Part shown: positions 1 to 5,424 of the stretch, in pieces | How the letters are laid out: each line of letters begins with the position of its first letter | How positions within the stretch are numbered: the stretch's first letter is position 1 | NCBI GenBank assembly: GCA_020832725.1 | Contig: JAFIEC010000030.1 | Location: 1 to 6,810, forward strand | DNA: 6,810 nucleotides | Direction: 5' to 3' | DNA from: Paracoccaceae bacterium | Lineage (GTDB): Bacteria; Pseudomonadota; Alphaproteobacteria; Rhodobacterales; Rhodobacteraceae | Program-made: the position numbers and the translations under genes | The notes under the pieces: model-generated | The model's database searches: none | The model's input: only the letters and a program-made list of their open reading frames with translations | What the model was told of the DNA's origin: nothing

Positions 1-387
1 GGTCAGCTCGGCCATGACCCCGTTCGGGTCCCTCCCGCAGGCCAGCATGTGGCCGTGGTCGCGATAGGCGGTGATGCGCTTGTCGCCCTCTTCGGCGACC
101 GCCTCGAGGCCCACAACCACCGCCTCCTGTCCGATGTAGAGGTGGCAGAAGCCGCCGCTCAGGCCCCTGCCGTAGAGCTGCCCCGCCGTTTCCTCGAAGC
201 GGCGGATCAGCAGCATGTCGTGGTAGAAGCGGTGCAGCTCCTCGCCCGAGAGGTTGTCTCCGGCGCGGGTGGCGTCGGCCTTGCCTGCGCCGCTGTCTGC
301 GCCGGCGGCACCCTTGCTGCCGCGGCCCTTGGCCTTGGCGGTGCTGGCGCGCGTGGTCTTGCCGGTGCTGCTGCCGGTCGTGCTCAT
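1..387 (-). CDS. pdhA: Pyruvate dehydrogenase E1 component, alpha subunit (N-terminal part, runs off the left edge)
   Basis: E1 alpha and E1 beta form the thiamine-diphosphate-dependent decarboxylase of the cytoplasmic pyruvate dehydrogenase complex (pyruvate to acetyl-CoA). Only residues 1-129 are visible. Residues 44-129 match the E1 alpha N-terminal region: FYHDMLLIRRFEE (54-66), QLYGRGLSGGFCHLYIGQEA (70-89), and ITAYRDHGHMLACG (105-118). The thiamine-diphosphate GDG motif would lie beyond the edge. The first 43 or so residues are a low-complexity Ser/Thr/Lys/Ala/Gly tail, longer than in many relatives and probably flexible. The ATG at 387 is supported by a strong Shine-Dalgarno GGGAGGGG (390-397) and by a -10 box about 46 nt upstream. 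It has its own promoter and lies beyond a terminator after ftsB, so it probably starts a separate pdh operon. The identity is firm; the exact subfamily (E1 alpha rather than a branched-chain or acetoin homologue) is supported by the CHLYIGQEA and DHGHMLACG wording. Confidence 0.95.
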   Translation of the reverse strand, partial: MSTTGSSTGKTTRASTAKAKGRGSKGAAGADSGAGKADATRAGDNLSGEELHRFYHDMLLIRRFEETAGQLYGRGLSGGFCHLYIGQEAVVVGLEAVAEEGDKRITAYRDHGHMLACGRDPNGVMAELT

Positions 388-414
388 ATCCCCTCCCGCC
401 GGGTTGCCCCAGAT

Positions 415-430
415 GGTTTGACGTTGAACC
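415..430. promoter_or_regulatory. Imperfect 16-bp palindrome over the predicted pdhA start site
   Basis: The plus-strand sequence GGTTTGACGTTGAACC has matching outer arms (GGTT/AACC) and a palindromic centre (ACGT); 12 of 16 positions are symmetric. It covers roughly -4 to +12 relative to the transcription start predicted from the -10 box, a typical place for a repressor operator. The regulator is unknown: the arms do not match the E. coli PdhR site well. Function is inference only. Confidence 0.3.
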
Positions 431-432
431 AT

Positions 433-461
433 ATTATAGAGAAACGTTCCGGGCGATGCAC
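433..461 (-). promoter_or_regulatory. Predicted pdhA promoter (perfect -10 box, poor -35)
   Basis: On the minus strand a perfect sigma-70 -10 hexamer TATAAT occupies 438-433, inside a short AT-rich island in otherwise GC-rich DNA. A 17-nt spacer puts GTGCAT (461-456) at -35, a poor match to TTGACA, which suggests help from an activator or a relaxed housekeeping promoter. The predicted start is near 425-427, giving a leader of about 39 nt to the pdhA ATG, with a good Shine-Dalgarno. Confidence 0.6.
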
Positions 462-464
462 GGG

Positions 465-493
465 AAAAATGTGCAGGCCCGTCCGGACGGGCC
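465..493 (-). terminator. Intrinsic terminator after ftsB
   Basis: A perfect 18-bp palindrome (476-493, GGCCCGTCCGGACGGGCC) forms a GC-rich stem. Reading on the minus strand it is followed 6 nt later by five T residues (469-465). It begins 14 nt after the ftsB stop codon. The T run is present only on the minus-strand side, so it should end the ftsB transcript and insulate pdhA, whose own -10 box lies just downstream. Confidence 0.65.
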
Positions 494-507
494 GCTCTCG
501 GTCGGTT

Positions 508-807
508 TCAGCGGAACACGATCTCGTCGGGGCGGATGCGGCCCAGCACCATGCGGGCGCGCTCGTCCAGCAGGTCGAGGTCGAGGAACTCGTTGGACAG
601 CCGGGTCGTCTTGTTGCGGATCTCGGCCAGCTCGGCCACCAGCCGGTCACGCTCGCGGATCAGCTCTTCCTCCTGCGCCTCGATCTGGATGCGCCGAAAG
701 AGGCCATGATCGCCCTGCACTGCGGCAAAGGTGAAATAGGCCCCCGCAAACAGCATCACCGAGATGAAGATGGCACCGCCAAGCGCGGGGCGGGAGGATC
801 GTGTCAT
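508..807 (-). CDS. ftsB: Septum formation initiator, FtsB/DivIC family
   Basis: A 99-residue bitopic inner-membrane protein expected to join the FtsB-FtsL-FtsQ subcomplex of the divisome, with a short cytoplasmic N-terminus and a periplasmic coiled coil. Visible parts: basic N-terminus (1-8), one hydrophobic segment at about 9-30 (AIFISVMLFAGAYFTFAAV), a charged coiled-coil stretch at about 37-72 rich in Glu/Arg/Leu, and the conserved C-terminal block LLDERARMVLGRIRPDEIV (79-97), typical of alphaproteobacterial members. The length is normal for the family. The ATG at 807 has only a weak upstream AGCAGG as ribosome binding site, but it sets the membrane segment correctly. In alphaproteobacteria this gene commonly sits just before pdhA, as here. 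It is followed by an intrinsic terminator, and its own promoter is not obvious in the 465-nt gap upstream. Confidence 0.92.
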   Translation of the reverse strand: MTRSSRPALGGAIFISVMLFAGAYFTFAAVQGDHGLFRRIQIEAQEEELIRERDRLVAELAEIRNKTTRLSNEFLDLDLLDERARMVLGRIRPDEIVFR

Positions 808-1056
808 GGGCCTGCTCTGCCTGCGATTGCGCCCTGTTCCGGGTCTGGGCGCAGGATGGCACAGGGAGGCGCGAAAGGGAATCCCCTAAGCGGCTGCTGG
901 ATGCGTATCGCGTCACCCCGTCTCCACGCGCGGGCCCGGGAAACATTCGCCACCACGCCCGAGCTTTCGTCACGCCAGGGGCGTGCCGCCGGCATGACGC
1001 GGGCGCAGTGCAATGCTGCAGATTGTGCCACGGATAAAGGGTCCTGGCCGGCACGA

Positions 1057-1085
1057 AGCGCCTTGGCCCCGGCGCTCGAAAGCGC
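1057..1085. other. Two mutually exclusive hairpins in the fbaB-ftsB gap
   Basis: The segment 1072-1076 (GCGCT) can pair with 1081-1085 (AGCGC), leaving a 4-nt loop that reads TTCG on the minus strand. Alternatively 1071-1076 (GGCGCT) can pair with 1057-1062 (AGCGCC) across an 8-nt loop. The two stems share 1072-1076, so only one can form at a time. Alternative pairings of this kind occur in attenuators, but GC-rich DNA also yields them by chance. No leader peptide or terminator T-run accompanies them. Confidence 0.3.
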
Positions 1086-1183
1086 TCTGCCGACTTCCGG
1101 GTCCGGATGGCGGGACAGGACAATTGCCTCGCCGAGCCGGGCGTGATGCGCATTTTCAGCAGCCTGCCGGGCGGTGCCGATTG

Positions 1184-1267
1184 CCCGACCCGGTCTGTTG
1201 ACCGGGCCGGGGCGCGGGGCACGATCCTTGCGCCGGAATGCGCGCAAGGCATGGCAGCCGGGCTGCC
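1184..1267 (-). terminator. Hairpin cluster after the aldolase gene, candidate transcript end without a U-tract
   Basis: Three stems follow the aldolase stop codon within about 90 nt: GGCAGC/GCTGCC (1253-1267, 3-nt loop), CCTTGCGC/GCGCAAGG (1226-1249, 8-bp perfect stem, 8-nt loop), and CCCGGTC/GACCGGG with four further outer pairs beyond one mismatch (1184-1211). None is followed by a T-run on either strand, so this is not a standard intrinsic terminator. It could instead stabilise the 3' end or mark a U-tract-free or Rho-assisted stop. Confidence 0.35.
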
Positions 1268-1272
1268 CGCCC

Positions 1273-2202
1273 TCAGGCCTTGCCGCGATAGATTTCCACC
1301 AGCTTGCCCAGCATCTCCAGCGCCTCGTCCCGGGGACGCTGGAAGGTGTTGCGCCCGATGATCGAGCCGTTGCCGCCGCCGTCGCGGATGGCGCGGGCAT
1401 CGTCATAGACGCTGCTCTCGCCCTTCTTCGCCCCGCCCGAGAAGACCACGATCCGCCGCCCGGCAAAGGCGGCCTCCATGCAATGGCGCACCCGGGCCGT
1501 CTGGGTGGCGACATCGATGCCCTGGGCCTCGTAGACTTTGCGGGCCTCGCCCAGTTCCAGATGATCGGTGGAGAGCTTGATCTTGATGACATGCGCGCCC
1601 AGCAAGGCCGCGATCTGGGCGGCATAGGCGGCCACGTCGATGGCGGTCTCGCCGTCCTTCGACAGCGACTCGCCGCGCGGGTAGGACCAGATCACGCTGG
1701 CCACGCCCTTGGCCGCTGCCTCCTCGCGCATGGCGCTGATCTCCTCGAACATGTCGAGGGCCATGTCGGAGCCGGGGTAGATGGTAAAGCCGATGGCCGC
1801 GCAGCCCAGCCGCAGCGCATCGTCCACCGAGGCGGTGATCGCCTGGTTGCGCCCGGCCGTATCCGACATCAGGCTGTTGGCCGAGTTTACCTTGAGGATG
1901 GTGGGGATCTGGCCCGCAAAGGTGTCGGCCCCCGCCTCGATCATGCCCAGCGGGGCCGCATAGGCATTCAGGCCCGCGTCGATCGCCAGCTGGTAGTGGT
2001 AATGCGGGTCATAGGCGGCGGGGTTGGCGGCAAAGCTGCGCGCGGGCCCGTGCTCAAAGCCCTGGTCCACCGGCAGGATGATCATCTTGCCCGTCCCGCC
2101 CAGTTTGCCGGTCATCAGCATCCGGTTGAGATTGGCCTTCACGCCGGGGGTCTCGCCCTCGTAGTTGGACAGGATGGCGCGGACAATGCGGGTGGATTTC
2201 AT
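1273..2202 (-). CDS. fbaB: Class I fructose-1,6-bisphosphate aldolase, DhnA/FbaB type
   Basis: A cytoplasmic Schiff-base aldolase that interconverts fructose-1,6-bisphosphate with dihydroxyacetone phosphate and glyceraldehyde-3-phosphate, without a metal. The 309-residue protein is a single TIM barrel of the archaeal/DhnA class I family, shorter than E. coli FbaB (about 350). Visible motifs: LPVDQGFEHGP (43-53, conserved Asp46), WSYPRGE (172-178, active-site Trp172/Tyr174), VIKIKLST (205-212, holding the Schiff-base lysine, Lys207 or Lys209), and the phosphate-binding SGGAKKGE (255-262) and GRNTFQRP (283-290). The ATG at 2202 has a purine-rich AGAGAGAGAA upstream as ribosome binding site. It follows pgk by 54 nt with no promoter or terminator seen between them, so the two are probably co-transcribed. 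The class is clear; gluconeogenic or glycolytic direction cannot be told from sequence. Confidence 0.93.
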   Translation of the reverse strand: MKSTRIVRAILSNYEGETPGVKANLNRMLMTGKLGGTGKMIILPVDQGFEHGPARSFAANPAAYDPHYHYQLAIDAGLNAYAAPLGMIEAGADTFAGQIPTILKVNSANSLMSDTAGRNQAITASVDDALRLGCAAIGFTIYPGSDMALDMFEEISAMREEAAAKGVASVIWSYPRGESLSKDGETAIDVAAYAAQIAALLGAHVIKIKLSTDHLELGEARKVYEAQGIDVATQTARVRHCMEAAFAGRRIVVFSGGAKKGESSVYDDARAIRDGGGNGSIIGRNTFQRPRDEALEMLGKLVEIYRGKA

Positions 2203-2256
2203 GGGTTCTCTCTCTGTTGGGCGGCGCTCTCCGGATAGGGCAGGGCGCGCTGCGGT

Positions 2257-3492
2257 TCAATCCTGTGGCGCGGGTGGGGCGGCGGCGAGGTCGGCACCCC
2301 CGTCGGGGCACAGGGCGGCCACGCCCGGCAGGACATGCCCCTCCATCCATTCCAGAAACGCCCCGCCCGCCGAGGAGATATAGCTGAAATCCCCGGCCGC
2401 GCCGGCCGCGTTCAGCGCGGCCTCCGTGTCGCCGCCGCCCTCCATCGAGACCATGCGCCCCTCTCGGGTCAGCTCGGCGGCATGGCGTGCTGCGGCCACG
2501 GTCGCCGCGTCGAAGGGCGGCAGCTCGAACGCGCCCAGCGGGCCGTTCCAGATCAATGTGCGGCTGGCCTCGAAGGCGCTGCGGATGCGGGCCACCGTCT
2601 CGGGCCCGGCATCGAGGATCATGTGATCGGCGGGGCAGTCGCCCACCGGCACGATGCGGTGCTCGGCATTGGAGCGGAACCGCCGCGCCACCACCACATC
2701 CACCGGCAGCAGGATCTCGCAGCCCTTTTCGGCGGCTACCTCCATGATCTTGAGGGCGGTGTCGGCCATCTCGTGTTCGGCCAGCGACTTGCCCACCTCG
2801 AAGCCCTGGGCGGCCAGAAAGGTGTTGGCCATGCCACCCCCGATCACCAGCCGCTGCACCCGCGAGACAAGGTTCTCCAGCAGCGCCAGCTTGGTCGAGA
2901 CCTTGGCCCCGCCCACGACCGCGACCACAGGCCGCTCGGGCCGGGTCAGCGCACGTTCCAGCGCGCGCAGTTCGGCCTCCATCAACCGCCCCGCGCAGGA
3001 CGGCAGCAGATGCGCCAGCCCCTCGGTCGAGGCATGGGCCCGATGGGAGGCGGAAAAGGCGTCGTTGCAATAGACATGGCCCAGCTGCGCCATGCGGGCG
3101 GCCAGTTCCGGGTCGTTGCTCTCTTCTCCCGGGTGAAAGCGGGTGTTCTCCAGCAGCAGCACATCGCCCGGGCCCAGTTCCTCGGCCTCGGCCATGTCGG
3201 CGGCATCGTCCATCTCGCGGGCAAAGCGCACCTTCTGGCCCAGATGCCGCTCCAGCACGGGCAGCAGGCGGGCCAGCGAATATTCGGGGTCACGCCGACC
3301 GTTGGGGCGGCCCATATGCGACAGCAACACCGGAATGCCGCCACGCGCCTGAATGTCGCGGATGGTGGGAACGATACGCTCGATGCGGGTGGTGTCGGTG
3401 ACGTGTCCGTCCTGCATGGGCACGTTGATGTCCACCCGGGTCAGGACCCGCTTGCCCGACAGATCGATGTCATCAAGGGTCTTCCAGCCCAT
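2257..3492 (-). CDS. pgk: Phosphoglycerate kinase
   Basis: Cytoplasmic enzyme that transfers phosphate between 1,3-bisphosphoglycerate and ADP, giving 3-phosphoglycerate and ATP. The 411 residues contain the full two-domain set: N-terminal substrate site TRVDINVP (18-25), SHMGRPNG (58-65), ENTRFHPGEE (115-124) and DAFSASHRAHAST (144-156); nucleotide domain VVGGAKVSTK (192-201), GGGMANTFLAAQG (218-230), LLPVDVVVA (261-269), WNGPLGAFE (315-323), EGGGDT (351-356), and SYISSAGGAFLEWMEG (370-385). All key residues look intact. The ATG at 3492 is chosen over an in-frame TTG at 3507 because a strong Shine-Dalgarno GGGAGGA sits between them, and because MGWKTLDDIDLSGKRVL is the usual start in relatives. 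The last 17 residues form a Pro/Ala-rich tail slightly beyond the usual end. It has its own promoter and leads a probable pgk-aldolase operon. Confidence 0.97.
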   Translation of the reverse strand: MGWKTLDDIDLSGKRVLTRVDINVPMQDGHVTDTTRIERIVPTIRDIQARGGIPVLLSHMGRPNGRRDPEYSLARLLPVLERHLGQKVRFAREMDDAADMAEAEELGPGDVLLLENTRFHPGEESNDPELAARMAQLGHVYCNDAFSASHRAHASTEGLAHLLPSCAGRLMEAELRALERALTRPERPVVAVVGGAKVSTKLALLENLVSRVQRLVIGGGMANTFLAAQGFEVGKSLAEHEMADTALKIMEVAAEKGCEILLPVDVVVARRFRSNAEHRIVPVGDCPADHMILDAGPETVARIRSAFEASRTLIWNGPLGAFELPPFDAATVAAARHAAELTREGRMVSMEGGGDTEAALNAAGAAGDFSYISSAGGAFLEWMEGHVLPGVAALCPDGGADLAAAPPAPQD

Positions 3493-3520
3493 CCCGTCCT
3501 CCCGCAAGCGCCGATCGCGG

Positions 3521-3548
3521 CTTATCCCGCTGGGATGGGGCTGGTCAA
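3521..3548 (-). promoter_or_regulatory. Predicted pgk promoter
   Basis: On the minus strand TTGACC (3548-3543, five of six to TTGACA) is separated by 16 nt from GATAAG (3526-3521, four of six to TATAAT). The predicted start near 3514 leaves a leader of about 20 nt containing the GGGAGGA ribosome binding site. A short inverted repeat ATCCC-GCT-GGGAT (3524-3536) overlaps the -10 box and could be an operator or chance. This separates pgk from the upstream scpAB operon. Confidence 0.55.
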
Positions 3549-3573
3549 CCGGGCCGTGCGCGCAGGGCGCGGC

Positions 3574-3774
3574 CTACATGCGACCGATGCGACGCCCCAT
3601 GCGCACCGCTTGTTGCGCGCGTTTGGTGGTCTTCTTGCTCTGATCGCGGGATTCGGCCGTTTCACCGGCCTGGCCACGGGGGGTCATCATGTCGGCCCCC
3701 TTGTTGATACCCGCGCGGATGCCGCGATTGAGCACCTGGCGAAAGATCATCGAGATGATGCGGTCGAAGTTCAT
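3574..3774 (-). CDS. Small basic protein of unknown function, downstream of scpB
   Basis: A 66-residue protein that I cannot assign to a named family. The first 30 residues look like an amphipathic helix (MNFDRIISMIFRQVLNRGIR) with spaced Ile/Met/Phe/Leu and Arg. The rest is polar and basic (SKKTTKRAQQAVRMGRRIGR near the C-terminus), giving a strongly positive protein with no signal peptide and no cysteine. It is likely real: the ATG at 3774 has a good ribosome binding site (AAAGGA, about 5 nt away), it starts 32 nt after the scpB stop on the same strand, and similar short proteins beginning with an MN...RQV..RGI pattern occur in Rhodobacteraceae (recollection, not checked). Basic charge next to scpAB invites a nucleic-acid or membrane-surface role, but nothing in the sequence proves that. 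Confidence 0.7.
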   Translation of the reverse strand: MNFDRIISMIFRQVLNRGIRAGINKGADMMTPRGQAGETAESRDQSKKTTKRAQQAVRMGRRIGRM

Positions 3775-3806
3775 GTGGTCCTTTCCGCCGCCTTGCGCGG
3801 CCCTGT

Positions 3807-4547
3807 TCAGTCCTGCCCCCGGTCGTCTTCCGGCAGATCGTCGCCGACTTCCCCACCGAACATGTCGTCCTGCGCGGGGCCGATTTCAAGGCGGCCCTGC
3901 GCCTCATCGTCCTGTGTGTCGTCGTCTGCGCCCGTGCCGGGGGGCGGGCGGTTGTCCAGAAGGCCCGCAGCGCGCAGTTCCCTGAGGCCCGGCAGGTCGC
4001 GGGCACTCTCCAGCCCGAAATGATCCAGAAAGGCCTGGGTGACGATAAAGGTGACCGGCCGGCCCGGGGTCATCCGCCGCCGGCCCAGCCGGATCCAGTC
4101 CAGCTCCAGCAGCAGGTCGATCGTCCCGCGCGAGACGCCCACGCCCCGGATCTCCTCGATCTCGGCGCGGGTGACGGGCTGGTGATAGGCCACGATGGCC
4201 AGCGTTTCGATCGCGGCGCGGGACAGCTTGCGCGTCTCCTCGACCTCGCGGCTCATGAGAAAGTCCAGATCGGGCGCGGTGCGAAAGGCCCAGGCCTCGC
4301 CGACACGCACCAGCCGCACGCCCCGCCCCTCATAGCGGCGGCGCAGGTGGGCAAGCGCCTCGGCGGCATCGCATCCATGGGGCATGCGCGTCGCCATTCC
4401 GGCCACGCTCAGAGGCTCGGGCGAGGCGAACAGCAACGCCTCGACCATCCCCTCCTGCTCGGCCATGGGCGGGGGCGAGAACAGCCGCGGGGCCTCGTCA
4501 GGGGCGGCGGCCCGGGGTGCGCCCCCCTCGGGCACATGCTCAGTCAT
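3807..4547 (-). CDS. scpB: Segregation and condensation protein B
   Basis: ScpB dimers bind the kleisin ScpA in the SMC-ScpAB condensin that organises and segregates the chromosome. The 246-residue protein has a variable Pro/Ala-rich N-terminus (1-30), a first winged-helix domain (about 31-100, EALLFASPEPLS at 36-47), and a second (about 101-195) with the family signature TRKLSRAAIETLAIVAYHQP (105-124) followed by EIEEIRG, then RPVTFIVTQAFLDHFGL (163-179). The C-terminal 40 residues (207-246) form a disordered acidic tail with 16 Asp/Glu. The ATG at 4547 is supported by GGAGGG about 8 nt upstream; in-frame Met28 and Met34 lack this and would trim the variable N-terminus. It overlaps the scpA stop by 8 nt (ATGACTGA), which points to translational coupling and balanced output. 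Confidence 0.95.
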   Translation of the reverse strand: MTEHVPEGGAPRAAAPDEAPRLFSPPPMAEQEGMVEALLFASPEPLSVAGMATRMPHGCDAAEALAHLRRRYEGRGVRLVRVGEAWAFRTAPDLDFLMSREVEETRKLSRAAIETLAIVAYHQPVTRAEIEEIRGVGVSRGTIDLLLELDWIRLGRRRMTPGRPVTFIVTQAFLDHFGLESARDLPGLRELRAAGLLDNRPPPGTGADDDTQDDEAQGRLEIGPAQDDMFGGEVGDDLPEDDRGQD

Positions 4548-5424
4548 CGGACCGCCCTCCGGACCCGCCGTCGCCGCCCGCCCGATCCGCCGCGCGCACG
4601 CGCAGCATCAGCGGCGCGAAGGTCTCTTCCTGGCGCAATTCCACCAGCCCCTGGCGTGCCAGTTCCAGCGAGGCGGCAAAGGTGGAGGCCGCGGCCGAGC
4701 GACGCCTGCGCGGATGTGCCCGCCAGCCTTCGGGCAGAAAGCTCTCCAGCATGGCCCAGCCTGTCCCGGCCCCGCCCATCATCCCGCGCAGCCGTTCCAT
4801 CGCCTGCTCCATGGTCAGCACGTCCTCGCGGTCCATGGCATAGGGGCGGAATTCGTCGCGGGTGCGGATGCGGGCATAGGCCTGCATCAGGTCCAGCAGG
4901 CTTGCCACATGGCGCACCCGGCGGCGGCTGGTAACGTCCTCGGGCAGGCCGCGGGCGAAGAATTCGCGCCCCAGCCGGTCGCGGGCCATCCGCCGGGCCG
5001 CGCCCTCGCGCATGGCCTGCAGCCGCTCCAGCTGAAACGCCAGATGCGCGGCCAGATCCTCTCCGGAGGGGCCGTCCTCCGACGGGTCGGGGGGCAGCAG
5101 CAGCCGCGACTTGAGGAACGCCAGCCAGGCCGCCATCACCAGATAATCCGCCGCCAGCTCGATCCGCAGCGACTTGGCGGTGTCGATGAAGGCCAGGTAT
5201 TGCTCGGCCAGTTGCAGAACCGAGACGCGGCGCAGGTCCACCTTCTGGCTGCGCGACAGGTTCAGAAGCAGATCGAGCGGGCCCTCGAATCCGTCCACAT
5301 CGACGATCAGCGCCTCGGATTCCAGCCGTGCCGCGACCGCGTCGGCCACGTTCCCGGGCGCCCCTGCGCCCCGCCTGTCGCCCGTCCCCGGGAGGCGCTG
5401 GTGAGCCTCATCCGTCATCGCCAT
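4540..5424 (-). CDS. scpA: Segregation and condensation protein A (kleisin)
   Basis: ScpA is the kleisin that bridges the SMC heads and recruits ScpB. From the ATG at 5424 the protein has 294 residues: a loose N-terminus (1-38), the diagnostic DVDGFEGPLDLLLNLSRSQK (42-61) then VDLRRVSVLQLAEQYL, a hydrophobic helix (AADYLVMAAWLAFLKSRLLL, 91-110) that belongs to the N-terminal SMC-neck-binding bundle, a central charged linker that holds the ScpB-binding region, and the C-terminal winged helix for the SMC head (STFAASLELARQGLVELRQ, 247-265, then EETFAPLMLR). The frame stays open upstream into nagZ, but that part is nagZ in another frame. ATG 5418 (two codons later) is an equal alternative; neither has a strong ribosome binding site. 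Both overlap the nagZ stop (by 17 or 11 nt), so re-initiation by ribosomes leaving nagZ is likely. Confidence 0.94.
   Translation of the reverse strand: MAMTDEAHQRLPGTGDRRGAGAPGNVADAVAARLESEALIVDVDGFEGPLDLLLNLSRSQKVDLRRVSVLQLAEQYLAFIDTAKSLRIELAADYLVMAAWLAFLKSRLLLPPDPSEDGPSGEDLAAHLAFQLERLQAMREGAARRMARDRLGREFFARGLPEDVTSRRRVRHVASLLDLMQAYARIRTRDEFRPYAMDREDVLTMEQAMERLRGMMGGAGTGWAMLESFLPEGWRAHPRRRRSAAASTFAASLELARQGLVELRQEETFAPLMLRVRAADRAGGDGGSGGRSDD

Larger units (their letters stand above)
808..1272. other. 465-nt stretch without a supported gene, rich in GC hairpins
   Basis: This stretch separates the aldolase stop from the ftsB start. Several frames stay open through it, but none shows a recognisable family, a good ribosome binding site or a sensible fit with its neighbours, and they run into ftsB or the aldolase in the wrong frame. 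It holds perfect inverted repeats at 971-985 (CACGCC/GGCGTG, 3-nt loop), 1057-1085, 1184-1211, 1226-1249 and 1253-1267. I see no convincing -35/-10 pair for ftsB. The likely content is the 3' end of the pgk-aldolase transcript and the promoter or leader of ftsB. A small RNA is possible but not demonstrated. Confidence 0.6.

Noticed and set aside
879..883. GAATC (a GANTC site, CcrM methylation target) upstream of ftsB
   Set aside because: A single site, and other GANTC sites occur inside genes in the window. There is no cluster and no nearby CtrA-like motif, so cell-cycle control cannot be argued.
1005..1031. Possible sigma-54 site on the minus strand (TGGCAC followed by TTGC)
   Set aside because: The distance between the GG and GC elements is wrong for a -24/-12 promoter, whichever downstream GC is used.
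49..1146. A 365-codon plus-strand open frame over pdhA, ftsB and part of the gap
   Set aside because: It crosses two confidently identified minus-strand genes and their terminator and promoter. It has no recognisable domain.
804..1625. A minus-strand frame that runs from inside the aldolase gene through the gap to the ftsB start
   Set aside because: Its first half is the aldolase gene in the wrong frame, and there is no good start with a ribosome binding site inside the gap. The gap portion resembles no family I know. It could be revisited only if relatives conserve it.
3524..3536. Short inverted repeat overlapping the pgk -10 box as an operator
   Set aside because: Arms of only 5 bp in GC-rich DNA are easily due to chance. 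It is noted with the promoter but not claimed as a separate regulatory site.
2335..4023. A 562-codon open frame on the plus strand (and another of 354 codons at 1174-2238)
   Set aside because: They lie antisense to pgk, the aldolase and scpB, whose family motifs are intact. Their translations are His/Gly/Ala/Arg-rich with no family signature, as expected for the complement of GC-rich codons.
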